Shown here: one piece after another, positions 1 to 53,350 of the stretch | How the letters are laid out: each line of letters begins with the position of its first letter | Position numbering within the stretch: the stretch's first letter is position 1 | Assembly: GCA_037179515.1 (NCBI GenBank) | Contig: JAXCGZ010005742.1 | Location: 48,501-112,500, forward strand | DNA from: Halocaridina rubra | Taxonomy: Eukaryota; Arthropoda; Malacostraca; Decapoda; Atyidae | Length of the DNA stretch: 64,000 nt | Direction: 5' to 3' | Program-made: the position numbers and the translations under genes | The notes under the pieces: model-generated | The model's input: the letters and a program-made list of their open reading frames with translations, nothing else | Database searches by the model: none | What the model was told of the DNA's origin: nothing

Positions 1-620
<620 letters not shown>

Positions 621-838
621 CCCATATTACGTCAGGGTTCTGTTCCTGACAGCTGACTTAAGCTGGATTTCGACGTAAGTTCGAAAAGACCTAAATTAGA
701 ACTTTGGACAACCTATGTTAAAAATAAAAATCTCAAACATAAAATAATAATCTAAGTTCTTAAACTATGATATAAAAATTGTAGAAGTAAACTTAACAGT
801 ATTTCTTTCCTTTACTTGTGTACCCTAAAACAGAAATA

Positions 839-1862
839 CAGTATTCCTTCCATTATCGCGAGGGTTCGGTTCCGGGACCCGGCGCGAGACAGGAAAATCG
901 CGGAGTAGGATCAGCCTATATGTACATATATATTTTAATTTATTTTTACGTTTACACCGTATAAACTGTATAAACCCTCCCTGTCCTGTTAACAAACCAC
1001 CCTTTACTTCATAAATAACAGCATGCAAGCATAAATTTATATGACATACTCAAGTACATAGGTATTTTACAATTATTGTTACGTTTACTGTATAAACCCT
1101 CCCTGCACTGTTAAAGAACCACCCTTTACTTTATAAATAACAGCATGCAACGTAAATTTATATGTACGTGATAGGTAAACTTACTTTATTTGTTATGGTT
1201 AACATTTTCCTTTGCTGCTTAGGCTCACTACAAGAAGCCTTAGAAGATGAAGGATGCTTGGGAGGCATTGTAAAGGTTAAAATATGCGAGTAAAAAAATC
1301 ACAAGCAAAACATATTAATAAGCACAACGTGAACAGCGCACACGTGAGTTAGATTGAACGAACCTTTGTCCGAAACGCTGATAACGGTATCGTATTTTAC
1401 ATGTTGCAATACTGTTAGTATTTATATTTTTTACTATTTTTTACTGCTTCATTATTCTTAGGCTAAGAGATACGTTTTTTTTATCAATAAAATCATGAAA
1501 CTACTGGAAATATAAATGTATATGCTAGCTCACGTAGGTGCGACCCCAATACATTGTACGCTATCGGACACTATTTCGCATGATGCAATACTGTGAGTTA
1601 TACTGTATGTACGTATATCTAAATTTATGTTTTTTACTATTTTTTACTGTTTTATTATTCGTAGGCTGGGAAATAAAAATTTTTTATCAATTAGATAATG
1701 AAATATGTTTTTTCAATGAAAAAATGAAAATACTGAATTTTTATTTTTTTAATATTTTAATATTTTTACATATACCCAAAAATAAAAAATAAAAACTTGC
1801 AAAAAAAAAAGTGGTACAGTGAAAACGCGAGCGAAGAAACACTATCCAGCGAAGGATCACTG
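839..1862 (-). mobile_element. Tigger A internal-deletion derivative, nested in Tigger B
   Basis: A 1.02-kb non-autonomous element with TIRs CAGTATTCC... and ...GGATCACTG and a TA duplication (837-838 and 1863-1864). Its sequence collinearly matches the two ends of the complete Tigger A at 19862-23564, in reverse. It keeps the start of the transposase gene (minus strand, ATG near 1268, beginning MPPKHPSSSKA) for roughly 30 codons. Near position 1195 it jumps to the 3' flank of the parent, losing the catalytic domain. It therefore could only be mobilised in trans. Confidence 0.88.
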
Positions 1863-2099
1863 TATAGTAAAATTACACTACAATGCGGCATACAGTAAAA
1901 TATTGCTTACCTTTACTCGTGTGGTAGGCTTGCACACTGGAAGGGGCGTTGCAAGAGAGGGAGAGACAGGGTAATTGAAAAGTAAAAGCTGGAGAGGCAG
2001 GTGCTGAGGAAACTTGGGCAGGTGAATCTGGAGAAGCAAAGGAACATATAGAAGATGATGGAGATACTGGGGCAGGTGAGTCTGCAGAGGTAGTGGCAC

Positions 2100-3600
2100 C
2101 TAAAGTCGAGGGTACAGCATCTGTTGGTGGGGCTTTACCTTCATGAAGAATTGGTCAAGGCGAGTCTGGAAGGATGCCCTTTTTTTCTCCTCATATATAT
2201 CCTTGTAACACCACAGGGCATCACTGATCCCTCTCTCCACCTTAGTGTACCTGACAACGTTGGGGTCCTGAGCCTCGAGCTTTGCCAACAATTCCTCTGC
2301 CAGGGCAAACGTTTCTTCCAGTTCCCTGGTTGTGAATCTCTTGGGCTCCGGGCTTGGTAGTTCTTCCTCCTCTTCAATCATCTGCTTCTCCAGTTCATTG
2401 AAGTCTTCGGTAGATAACTCCTTGCCAGGAGGTTCCAGAAGCTATTTACATCATCAGCCTCCACCTCCAACTTGAGCTGCTTAATCATGGCAACTATGTT
2501 CTTGGTTACAGCCTCAACTGTCTCCTCAAAACCTCGGAAGTCATTCACAAAATAGGGGCATCTTTTATCCATACCTCAAGTCAAGTTCGTTTGCATCACT
2601 TAATCCCAAGCATCAGCAATATTTTTCACTGCATGAAGAATATTGTACGACTTCCAGAAGTCCTTGACAGTCAAGTTCTTCTACTTCTCAGTTACCTGGA
2701 GAGCCAAAGCAATTGTCCTTCAGAGGTAGTAGGCCTTGAAAGCAATGACCCCCTGATCCATTGGCACAAATGGTTGATGAACCAGTCTTCAAATATTTGA
2801 AGGGTGATCCAAGCCTTCTTGTTTGACTTCCAGATGACTGGCAGTAGACCCTTTCAAGTATCCTTGAGTGCCCTTGGGTTTTCTGTCAAATAAACCAACA
2901 AGGGTTTCAGCTTACAGTCTCCAGCAGCGTTAGCCCCCAAAAGCAAAGTCAGTCTCTCCTTGCTGACTTTATGGCCTGGTGCTGTCTTCTCCTCCTTGGC
3001 AATGTATGTACAACTAGGCATACGCTTCCAAAATAAGCCATTCTCATCCACGTTAAATACCTCTTCGGCACGGTAACCCCCCTCCTTTATTATTTCAGCC
3101 AAAGCTATGCTATGCAAAATAGCACGAGCCTTAAAACAATTAAACCAACCCCATCTAGCCAAAAACTCTTAACCTGCACTCCCTTTCCCCTTTTCTCTTT
3201 TCAAGGACTCGAACAATATTTTAGCACTTTCCTGTATTATCATAAGGCTCGCTGGGATACGCTATCAATTTTGTTCTTCAAGCTAAAGAACTAGCAATCT
3301 CATAAGGCGACTACTTTGCCTAGTGATAACATTGGACATCATAGGAGTTGAATCTTTCATGTGGTCATGGATGTGGTCTTTGTCTTTGATAATTGTGGCC
3401 ATGGTTTTTGTTGTTTTAGATTCTCCACTCAAGAATGAGTGGAATGGATCATGGAGGACCCGTAGGGTGGTCGCCAACCGGGACAGGCCCCAACCCCCCA
3501 CTGTGGTGGCCAGCCACAGTAGTAACCTCCCCAGTAAACAGCTTAAACTCTCTTGCCTGGACGAGCGCGATCCCGGGCTACTCCAGGATTGTGGCCAATA
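2100..3600 (-). pseudogene. Tigger B transposase remnant (TIGD1-like)
   Basis: A broken DDE/D transposase of the pogo/Tigger family. In order on the minus strand there is a helix-turn-helix remnant with MATIIKDKDHIHDH (about 3400), GWFNCFKARA (about 3150), the first catalytic block VFNVDENGLFWKRMPS (about 3050), LLLGANAAGDCKLKPLLVYL (about 2900), and C-terminal acidic segments with FVNDFRGFEETVEAV and TRELEETFALAEELLAKLEA. Stops and frameshifts separate every block. The family normally encodes about 500-600 residues. It is not a functional gene. Confidence 0.85.
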
Positions 3601-4317
3601 TTTGTAGAAGTTTCTCCCTTTTCAGCATGGTTTACTATTTAAGTTTTAATTTCCATGGTGATGGCTTTTCTTTTCTTTGTAGCACTGCCATCAGAACTAT
3701 CACAAACACGCTTGGGAGACATACTTATGTCAGTAACGAGCAAAAATGAACAAAAGAAACATGAGCAGATAAAATACAAGACACAATATGGCGGGCTAGA
3801 ATAAATTGAGTGGTGATTCTTTTTCTTCTTCTAATACCATGTGATGCCATATTCTTACAAGAGGCTCAACAAACTATTTCGATTAAAATCGTATTTACTG
3901 CTATGTGTTTGGTATTTTTAAAAAATTAAATTCAATGTAATCTTTCAATATAACCAAATATATGAACAAATAAATAAATGAAGCCATTAACTTGATACAT
4001 ACAAACATAGCTGTGCTGCTAGCTGTGTATTCGTGAGTATTTCAAATAAAATCATATTTACGGCTATGTGTTTGGTATATATTCTTTCAATTCAATATAA
4101 TCCTTCACTATAACCAAATATGTAAACAAATAAATAAATAAAGCCTTTAACTTGATAAATATGAATACAGCTTTGCTGCTGGCTGTGTATTCATCCGCAA
4201 TGCTCACAAACTGTACAGTGCGTGCAGTTTGAATTTACCGTACCAGCCAGGTAGGTTGAAAAATAAATTTATTAATTATTTATTGGCCTCCAATGTAACG
4301 ACGTTCTACAAGGATCT

Positions 4318-4319
<2 letters not shown>

Positions 4320-4379
<60 letters not shown>
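4320..4379. repeat. (TA)n microsatellite
   Basis: Sixty bases of uninterrupted TA between the 5' end of Tigger B copy 1 and the next Tigger A derivative. Confidence 0.97.
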
Positions 4380-6396
<2,017 letters not shown>

Positions 6397-6466
6397 CTAA
6401 TTGTGCTTCCGGGAAAGAGCCCCAAGCTCGTAACTCCCCATCTTCCGGTCGGTTCCAGTTTTGTAC

Positions 6467-8282
6467 TTAGTGATGCTTATCATACTTGTCTTTAAAGCTC
6501 TGGATTGAGTTAGCTTTAACTACTTCCTCGCTTAGCCAATTCCAATCATCAACTCTTTCACTAAAAAGATACTTCCTGACATCCTGCAAAGAAGTTTTCT
6601 TACAAAGCTTCAAACTATGACATCTTGTTCTAGTATCAGCCATATCAAAATATCGATCCCTATCCACTCTGTCATAACCATGAAGGAATTTAAAATCCGT
6701 CACCTATCCCCCCTCATTCTTCTAGCTTCGAACAATGGTAAGTCTAACTCCCTCAGCATCTCCTCATAATTGAGATTGCATATTTCTAGCACCAGTTTCG
6801 TGGCATGTCTTTGAACTTTTTCCAACTTAATTACATGTTTTTTCAAGTGTGGATTCCAAAAGGGGGCTGCATATTCAAGTTTTAGCCTTGCATAGGCTAC
6901 ATAAATATTTCTGAACATTTCCTTGGCCATGTGCCTGAGCGCTACCCTTACATTTGCTAAGAGAGCATATGCTCTCCTTACTATGCCATTAATAAATTTC
7001 TGGAGACAAATCTGCCAGTATGTTTATTCCTAGATCTCTCTCATTCTCTGTCTCTTGAAGTTCTGCTCCTGCTATTGAGTATTCAAGCTTGGGCCTTCTT
7101 GCACTTGTACCCATTCTAATTATCTTACATTTAAAAGTATGGAATTTCATTAGCCACTTTTCTGACCACTCATGCAGACAATTTAGGTCTTCCTGAAGTT
7201 CTCTATCATTGTTCTCGTTTTTTTACTTTCTTCACAATCTTTGCATGATCTGCAAACACATTCATGAATGAATTTACAGACTCTGGTAGGTCATTCGCAT
7301 ATACAAGGCACAAAAGTGGCCCTAAAACTGAACCCTGTGGAACTCCACTACTGACTCTTCTCAATTCAGACTGAGTGTCTTACTCTAACCCTCTGTTCCC
7401 TTCATTTCTAAGTAAGTTTTTATCCATTCCAAGACATTTCCACCTATTCTCGCCATTGCTTACAGCTTCTTAATAAGCCTCAGGTGTGGGACCAGGTCAA
7501 ATGCCTTCTAGAAGTCTAGGAATATGCAATCTACCCAGCCCTCTCTTTCCTGTAAGATTCGGCTTATCTCATCATAAAATTCTAATATGTTTGTTACTGT
7601 TGATCTAACTTCTCTTAAGCCATGTTGTCTCACTGACAAAAAGTTGAAGGATTCCAAGTGAAGAGAGATGTGTTTTTTTTTTAGTAGTTTCTCCATAATT
7701 TTGCAAACTATGCTGCTCAAGGAAACAGGTCTATTGTTAAGAGCTGCTGCTTCCAGCATCTTGGAATCTCCCCATATTCCAGTGACTTTTCAGCTATGAT
7801 ACATAGTGCCACCAATATTGATTTTGCGCATTTCTTAGTTACATAAGAGGATATATCATCAGGACCTGTAGCTTTATGGGCATTTAACTCCATCACCACT
7901 TTGCATTCCCCAGTGGCTGAAAAGATGACGTTCTCTAATACTGGCCTATCAGTTTCTATCTCTGCGATCTGAGGGGGTGGGGAAATTCCTACAGTAAAAA
8001 CTGTCTGAAACTCCTTGTTCAATTCTTCGTAAATCTCTTCATCTGTCTCAGTGATGCTTCCATCCGCTCTCTTTAGCTTTAAAGTCTGCTCTTCGACCTT
8101 CAGTTTTCCTCTGATAAAGCTGTGGAAAAGTTTGGGATTTTCTTTAGCCTTCCTGATGATATCCCCTTCATGATCTCTCTCTGCCTTTCTTCTTTAACTT
8201 AGGTAATCATTTCTAGGTCTCTTATAAGTTTGCCATTCACTTATGCTTTTTCTCCTCCAGCATTTGTCTCTCCAATCCTTAG
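6467..8282 (-). pseudogene. LINE alpha reverse transcriptase, degraded
   Basis: Reverse transcriptase part of the antisense copy. Blocks in order from the right are HKATGPDDISSYVTKKCAKS (about 7850), the SFNFLSVRQHGLREVRSTVT region (about 7620), FLDF near 7510, the RT core, and the C-terminal KLEKVQRHATKLVLEIC segment (about 6800). Multiple frameshifts and stops break it, including one after the endonuclease linker near 8195. It is roughly 85-90% similar by eye to the other copies, clearly more decayed than the nested one, which agrees with the nesting order. Confidence 0.85.
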
Positions 8283-9846
8283 CGCTGATGGATTTAGATG
8301 TTCATAAAGCTACAGGTCCTGATGACATATCCCCTCATGTGCTTAAAAAATGCGCAAACACAATATCAGTGGCACTAAGTATCATATTTAAGGAGTCACT
8401 GGAGTCGGGGGAGATTCCAAGATGCTGGAAACAAGCAAATGTGATACCTATCTTCAAAAAGGGAAGGAGGGATACGGCTCTGAACTATAGACCAGTTTCC
8501 TTGACCAGCATAGTTTGCAAAGTTATGGAGACACTACTAAGGAAACATATCTCTCTTCACTTGGAATCCTTCAACTTTTTGTCAGTGAGGCAACATGGCT
8601 TCAGAGAAGGTAGATCAACAGTAACAAACTTATTAGAATTTTATGATGAGGTAAGCCAAATCTTACAGGAAAGAGAGGGCTGGGCAGATTGCATATTCCT
8701 AGACTTCCAGAAAGCGTTTGACACTGTTCCACATGGGAGACTTATTAGGAAGCTGCACTCAATGGCTAGAATAGGTGGAAATGTTTTGGAATGGATAAAA
8801 ACTTACTTAGAAGGAAGGGAACAGAGGGTTAGAGTAAGACACTCAGTGTCTGAATGGAGAAGAGTTAGTAGTGGAGTTCCACAGGGTTCAGTTTTAGGGC
8901 CACTTTTGTTCCTTGTATATGTAAATGACCTACCAGAGTCTGTAAATTCATTCATGAATATGTTTGCAGATGATGCAAAGATTGTGAAGAAAGTAAAAAA
9001 CGAGAACAATGGTAGAGAACTTCAGGAGGATCTAAATAATCTGCATGAGTGGTCAGAAAAGTGGCTAATGAAATTTAATACTTCAAAATGTAAGGTAATG
9101 AGAATGGGTACAAGTGCAAGAAGGCCCAAGCTTGACTACTCGGTGGGTGGAGTACAACTTCAAGAGACAGAAAATGAGAGAGACCTAGGAGTAAACATAC
9201 TGGCAGATTTGTCTCCAGAAATACATATAAATGGCATAGTAAGGGCAGCATATGCATTCTTATCAACTGTAAGGGTAGCCTTCAGGCACATGGACAAGGA
9301 AATGTTCAGAAATATTTATGTAACCTATGTGAGGCCAAAACTCGAATATGCAGCCCCCTTTTGGAATCCGCACTTGAAAAAGCACATAGCTAAGCTTGAA
9401 AAAGTTCAAAGACATGCCACGAAACTGGTGCCAGAAATACGCAATCTCAGTTATGATGAGAGGCTGAGGGAATTAGACTTACCATCACTCGAAGCTAGAA
9501 GAGTAAGGGGGGATATGGTGACAGTCTTTAAATTCCTTCATGGTTATGATAGAGTGGATAGGGATCGATATTTCGATATGGCTGGCTCTAGAACTAGAGG
9601 TCATAGTTTGAAGCTTCGTAAGAAAACTTCTTTGCAGGATGTAAGGAAATACTTTTTCAGTGTAAGAGTAGTTGATAATTGGAATTCGCTAACTAGGAGG
9701 TAGTTAATGCTATCTCAATCCATAGTTTTAAGGACAGGTACGATAAGTATCACTAAGTCTAAAATGGAACCGATCAGGAGACGGGAAGATACGAGCTTTG
9801 GGCTCTTTCCCGTAAACACAATTAGGTAATCACAATTAGGTAATCA
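8283..9846 (+). mobile_element. LINE alpha copy nested in the antisense copy; RT ORF open to near its end
   Basis: 5'-truncated non-LTR element. An open frame to 9703 encodes about 475 residues of reverse transcriptase. It starts MDLDVHKATGPDDISPHVLK, then has the block FLDFQKAFDTVPH, SSGVPQGSVLGPLLFLVYVN and the catalytic MFADDAKI, followed by the C-terminal PKLEYAAPFWNPHLKKH region. The stop near 9703 is early: NSLTRR replaces NWLSEEVVNAIS because of a 1-base change at GCTAACTAGGAGG. The 3'UTR carries the GGAACCGATCAGGAGACGGG block and ends in two AATTAGGTAATCAC units at 9846. Confidence 0.93.
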
Positions 9847-10990
9847 CTCATTATTGAAACATTTCTCTCTGGCATGACTAACTCCTACTTTGGTGGAAGG
9901 TATGCAACCAGTGATTATTTTCCCATATCCCTCTGAAAAGATTTTGTTCAATTCTTGTACAGTTTTTGTTGTTAAATAAGGTCCTCCAGTCAATAACTGC
10001 AAAAAGCTCAATAAGTTTGATGTAATCTTCTTTTGGATAGTTCCTCCTCGTGTCCTTCTCAACGCCTCTACTCTCAGGCAGAATATCTTCAGTGATATAC
10101 TCCATCAACAACACACAGTGGTCACTCTTTCCAATTGGTGGTTCATACTTAATTTTTTTCAATATATCCAACACATTATCTGTGAATACGAGATCAAGCA
10201 GTGATGGCTTATCCCCATCCCTGGCCCTCGTTGGTTCCAGTTCATATTGGTGTAGGAAATTCCCTTGTACGTAATCTAGGAAATTGCCTGAATGAGTCCA
10301 CCCACTTTGCGGGTCAAGATTTATCCAATCTATCTCTCTATGATTAAAATCTCCTATAATCAGAATTTTTTTTTATTTAAAAAAAAAAATTCTGATTATA
10401 GGACTTTCCTCATAAACTTCTAGCCCATGATTATTTCTTGGTGGGTTATATACAACAGTTATTATAATGCTCTCTGACCCGGTATTTATGCAAGTGACAA
10501 AAAATTCCTTGAGTTCACTCTCTATAGCAAAGTTTGTTTCTTCAACCTGAAATCTTTCATTTATGAACAGTGCTATCCATCCATGAGTCCACTCAGATCT
10601 TTCAACCCTTAATATTCTGAAGTCATAAGGAAAAAATGTAATACTGCTCATATCCTCACTTTACTTAGTCTCTGTAACCGCTACTATAACTGTCTTACTG
10701 TTGTGAATTCAATCCTTTAATTCTAGTACCTTGCCAGCCATCCCATTAGCATTTGTGTACAGCAGTCTTAATGAGGCTACATCCCCTGACCTTCTATCAT
10801 TATCTTCTTCATCTCCCTTTTCACTGGAAGAGCTCTGACACAAAATTTTTCTTCTCATCTTCATTTCTTCCCTCATTTAACCTTCCAGCTTCTTGCAACA
10901 ACTTTTTGATCCTTTGTAAGTCTTCCTGTGTTCTGTATGGTCTAATGAACACTTTCGAATTCTTGAAGGTCTTTTATTTTTTTTTCTCAT
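9847..10990 (-). pseudogene. LINE alpha AP-endonuclease region, degraded
   Basis: Minus-strand APE-type endonuclease remnant. It matches residues of the better copy at 46900-48041: RILRVERSEWTHGWIALFIN, SIIITVVYNPPRNN, then KSDHCVLLMEYITEDILPES near the C-terminus. Frameshifts and the inverted insertion at 10349-10403 break it. The catalytic GDFN block follows the palindrome as GDFNHREID. Confidence 0.82.
10349..10403. repeat. near-perfect palindrome inside LINE alpha
   Basis: CCTATAATCAGAA followed by nine T, a 4-base spacer, eleven A, then TTCTGATTATAGG. Arms are about 22 bp. Relative to the copy at 47370-47430, roughly 60 bases of endonuclease sequence are replaced by an inverted copy of the neighbouring sequence. 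Confidence 0.9.
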
Positions 10991-10999
10991 GAATATTTC

Positions 11000-11768
11000 C
11001 TATGTGTATCCTCTCTCAACGGTTACTTTCATTGGTCTTGCCTTTTCCTTCCTAGAATATTTACCAAGTTGGTAAATGTTTACACTATTCTTTGGACTAC
11101 ATACTACCCCAAGCTTCCTTATTAGGTCTAAAATCAAAGCTTTATATTGTTCAAGTCTCTCCTGCCATGTTGACACCTGGGATTCACTTATACCTGAGAT
11201 TATCACTGCCTTCTCTCTATCATGTGCCTGTTTAATCAGCGGATTAGCCCTTGTCATAACAACATCTTTCATTTTTTCTATCGTTGTTTCTTCATAGTCA
11301 ACCATGTGTACGTTTTCTAGTGCCACCACCCTCACAGCCTCTTTTACTGCCACATTTTCCTTTGCTACATCTGCAAAGGAAGTTTTCATGGCATAATGTT
11401 CTGTATTCAGCTCCTGAAACTTTTCTAAAATGTTCAATGTTTTCCTTTATCTGAACATTCCAAGCGGCAATCTCGTCTCTCTCAGAAAAGAGCAGTGAAC
11501 TAACATTTATTTCATTTAGATTGTCATTCAACTGTTTATTGTTATATTCTTGTTTAGAAATTCTGGCTTCTAGTTCCCTCTTTTCCCCTTCCAGCTTCTT
11601 TATTCTTTTTTCTAGCTCTTTTCTCTTTTGCCCTTGCGCCTTATTTGATTCCTCCAAAGATCTTAAAACAAGTGAGGATAAAGCTTGGAAGCTTGCTTCT
11701 GCGACAGTGAGTAAATATAACTGAATTGGTGTGTACTTTGACTTTGGTAATACTGTTACAAGGGGCAT
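11000..11768 (-). pseudogene. LINE alpha ORF1 (coiled coil plus RRM-like domain)
   Basis: Two overlapping minus-strand frames make up an ORF1-type protein. The first part (11768-11298) is a long Lys/Glu-rich coiled coil, for example KRKELEKRIKKLEGEKRELE. The second (11437-11000) contains AVIISGISESQVSTWQERLE followed by a short segment ending KEKARPMKVTV, which resembles the RNA-binding fold found in LINE ORF1 proteins. A frameshift separates them. The protein would act as a nucleic-acid chaperone in the retrotransposon particle. Clade assignment is from overall pattern. Confidence 0.6.
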
Positions 11769-12656
11769 AGTAGCCCTTGTACATAGACAGAAACTTTAAT
11801 ATATACCATGTACCCAAAATATACTTCCCTAAGTATCTGCCATTCTTTTTTGCATATAATATGTGAGAGAATATAATTTTCTGTATGTTACTTTATGTGT
11901 ATAAAGGCATGTCAATTAATAACAGCTGTAACAGTGAAAGAATGTATATGTAAAAGGGAAATAACAAATAGTCAAGAAAATACAGACTAATAAAGACTTC
12001 AGTGTTGCTTTATTAATGCATTAGATTAAGATAATGATTTGCTATGGATACTTTTATTTGGATCATAAGTGATTACATTATCCTCATAAATTGGCTTTAC
12101 ATTTATTTATTTATTTTTGTTTAATATGCAATATTCAAATTGAAAATTAACAGACCTATAATCAATGAATATCATCACATCTTGTCATTAGCAATTTTAG
12201 CAAATCAAGGGAATAGAGTTTAAGACTGTCATTCCAATAATTTTTATTCATATACCGTTGTAGCTAACAGGGTAGCCACAACTGAACAAAAAAGGGGAGG
12301 CATTAAGGGCTTTTATCATATCTTATAGTGCTTCAACCTTTCTTTCAGCCATTCTATAGCAAGAAAAACTTTTAAGAAGAATAAGATTGTCAGCACTTTG
12401 CTCCCTAATCTCTTTAAGTTGGTTCTACACACATACAGAGAATATGAGTGAGGCATGCTTTATTCCCAACCACCAGATGTATTACTGATATTATTTGAAG
12501 TAATATATAAGGATAATCACTGCACTATCTAGCCAATTTGTGATAACTTATATAAAAAATGCCGTTTAGCCATGAAATGACTTTCGTGGTGGTTCTGGAT
12601 ACAGGTTAAAATTAATTCAAATTATATTCAGAAAAAAAGATTAGTGCAATACTTAC
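11769..12656 (-). other. intron 6 of the sulfotransferase gene (proximal part)
   Basis: AT-rich. It holds the donor GTAAGT immediately after exon 6 and no identified element. Near 12450-12345 the minus strand has a GTGTAG acceptor-like site followed by about 34 open codons (NQLKEIREQSADNLILLKSF...). It does not match the expected next sulfotransferase segment and is left unassigned. Confidence 0.5.
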
Positions 12657-50955
<38,299 letters not shown>

Positions 50956-51239
50956 CTAGAATAAAAAAAAAATAAGCCTGTTATTTTTAACATACAGTAT
51001 TTATTTATTTTAATGTTGATAAGCTTCTCACATTTGGTGACAAAGAATACTGACAATACAGACCTCCCCCAACTTATGAACATCTGACAAAGAAACATCA
51101 GTAGATACAAACCAAATGCACTGCAAGTTCAAATTTTCCTGGCTCTGCCTCTCCAGCCTAGTACTACTTTTGGCTGCTACCGTCGGTGCGCAGCACTTTA
51201 GCATACAGCACCTTGTCATTACTGTTTACTCATCCTTAA

Positions 51240-52960
51240 AGACACTCATTTTTGTGTTCGAGGTTTTTGTCATGATATATTCAGTACATCACTTATTCAT
51301 CATGAGTGATGAGCGTTAGGCTAGCAATGTTAGTGTTAGACTTATAAGCCACCTCTTTGGAAACAAAAGTGGCAATAACGAAGAAGCTTGATATTGGTAA
51401 TAAAATGGTGAATGTGGCCCACACTCATAATATGAATTGTTCCACTGTGGCCACAATTTACGAGAACAAATATCGTATTATGGAACATGCGAAAAGTGCA
51501 GTGCCTATGAATTCTACTCTTAATAGCAAGAAAAGGGGGAGGCTAACAGAAGAAATGGAGAAACTTCTTACACTCTGGATGGAACATCAGCGGCATGTTG
51601 GACTAAGCCTAATGTTGACTCAGAAAAAGATTTGAAGGCTAAGGCTAGTGATAGTCTGGTGATGAAATATTTGCAGCATGTTATGGAAGGTTCCAATGTT
51701 TCAAGAAACGTGCAAAATTGCATCATGTTTCCATTACTGGTGAAGCAGTGAGTGCCAACAAAAAGGCTGCCGAGAAATTCCCAAACAACCTAAAAAAAAT
51801 AATTGATGATGGTGGTTATATTCCTCAGTAAGTTTTCAGTGTGGATAAGATTGGCCTTTTTCTAGAAAAAATGCCTAACAAGACCTACATCAGCCTTGAA
51901 GAGAAGACGATGCCAGACTTCAAGGTGACAGAGGATCGAATAACCTTGGATACTTGGTGGCAACTCTTCGGGAGACTTCAAGCTCAAACCAGTCTGAGTT
52001 TACTGAGCAGAAACATCCTGAAGAGTTCTCTTCCCATAATTTTGATGTCTAACATCTATGCCTGGGTGATACTCCCTGTAGTCGAGGAATGGTTTTTCCA
52101 CCATTTTATGCCTGAAATCAAGTTGTATGGCCAGGAAAAGGGAATCCCTTTCAAGACCCTATTGATCTAGGATAATGCCCCTGACCACCCACCACACTTG
52201 GGTTAGTATTATCTGGATGAAATAGTTGTCTATCTGCCCCCTAACACAACTTCACTCCTTCAGGTAATGGATCAAGGTGTACTAGCCCATCTCAAGAAAT
52301 ATTTCACTCATTGTATGTACAGGGAAGCATTGAAGGCAGTGGATGATAACTCTGATATGATAATACGTGAAGTTTGGAATGTATTTAATATTTTAGCGTG
52401 TATCAAGTACACTGATCTGCATGGCATGAAGTTACTGAGGCCACTATGAATGGTATTTGGGAGGCTTTATGCCCACAGTTCGTCAACAAACTTAAAGGAT
52501 TTACACCAGAGGAGGTCAAGAAAATCCTTGAAAACCTCATCAAACTAAGCAAGGAGCTGATCCTTGACATGGAGGAAGAGGACTTTGAAGAGCTGTTCAA
52601 GTTATATTCATAAGAGTTGACAAATGGTGAACTAATGGAGCTGGAATCCATGCAAAGATAAGAACAAAATGAGGAAGAAGAAGAGCTTGTCCGCTTAAAG
52701 AAATTTGGTAAGAAGTTGATGGCCGAGGGATTTTCTTTAATAGAGAAAGATCTCACAGTTTTTGAAAAGCACGACCCGAATGCTGAGAGATTCTCAAAAG
52801 TATCAAATATCATTCATGATGCCATAAAGTGTTATCGTATCATATGCAATGAAAAGCAAATAAAGACAGTGCAAACTTCCCTAGAACCATTCTTCAGGAA
52901 ACGTGTAGCTCCCCAAGAAAATGTCGAACCAATGCAACATCCCAAAAAATGTTGAACAAA
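51240..52960 (+). pseudogene. Tigger D transposase remnant
   Basis: Blocks in order are KVAITKKLDIGNKMVNVAHT (51365), KKRGRLTEEMEKLLTLWMEH (51525), a first catalytic block FSVDKIGLFLEKMPNKTYI (51840) where DET has become DKI, a second region DNAPDHPPHLG (52170), PPNTTSLLQ and MDQGVLAHLKKYF (52260), and a C-terminal acidic segment ending KTVQTSLEPFFRKRVAPQEN (52870). Several stops and frameshifts. It is more divergent from Tigger A and B than those are from each other. Confidence 0.8.
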
Positions 52961-53350
52961 TGCAAGATCCCCAAGAAATTATAGAAACAGTGCTCTTAAC
53001 CTCAAGCATTTCATCTCCATTGCCTTCTGTGTCATACACCACTGCCTCCTCCTCCTCTTCTAACATCAATGATCTGCTGCCAATATTACTCCACAACACT
53101 TTACCATCTCTCGTTCATCACCTCAAACCTACTTTAGCAGTTACAAAGGTGAATATTATTATTACAATTTATTAATATCATTATTGTTATGATAATTTAT
53201 TTTTTACGTTTTATTACAGTAGTGTGTCTATATGATAAGAAAACAAATGTACTCATTATTACAATTTATTAATAAATTATATATTTTAGTTGTTGCAGTA
53301 CTGTGTCTACGATAAAGAACAAATGTAATTCGCAGCTCCACAACACCTTA

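Larger units (their letters stand above)
6397..11768 (-). mobile_element. LINE alpha antisense copy, split by a second LINE alpha
   Basis: A long minus-strand copy. The 3' end is at about 6397, where the CACAATTAG tail is cut short, and ORF1 is near 11000-11768. It is divided at 8282/9847 by the plus-strand copy 8283-9846. When the insert is skipped, the endonuclease-RT linker resumes: HAREKCFNNE on one side and a match to KEWRDKCWKR on the other. Compared with the copy at 46745-49906, about 6-9 bp are missing at the join and no target duplication is seen. This copy is the only one here retaining ORF1. Confidence 0.88.

Noticed and set aside
8803..9324. Minus-strand frames of 63-68 codons repeated in each LINE alpha copy (for example 8803-9009 and 9075-9266)
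   Set aside because: They are opposite-strand shadows of the RT gene and recur only because the LINE copies are near-identical.
12345..12450. Possible exon 7 of the sulfotransferase (minus strand, after GTGTAG)
   Set aside because: Phase 0 would fit, but it stops after 34 codons and has none of the conserved C-terminal sulfotransferase pattern expected.
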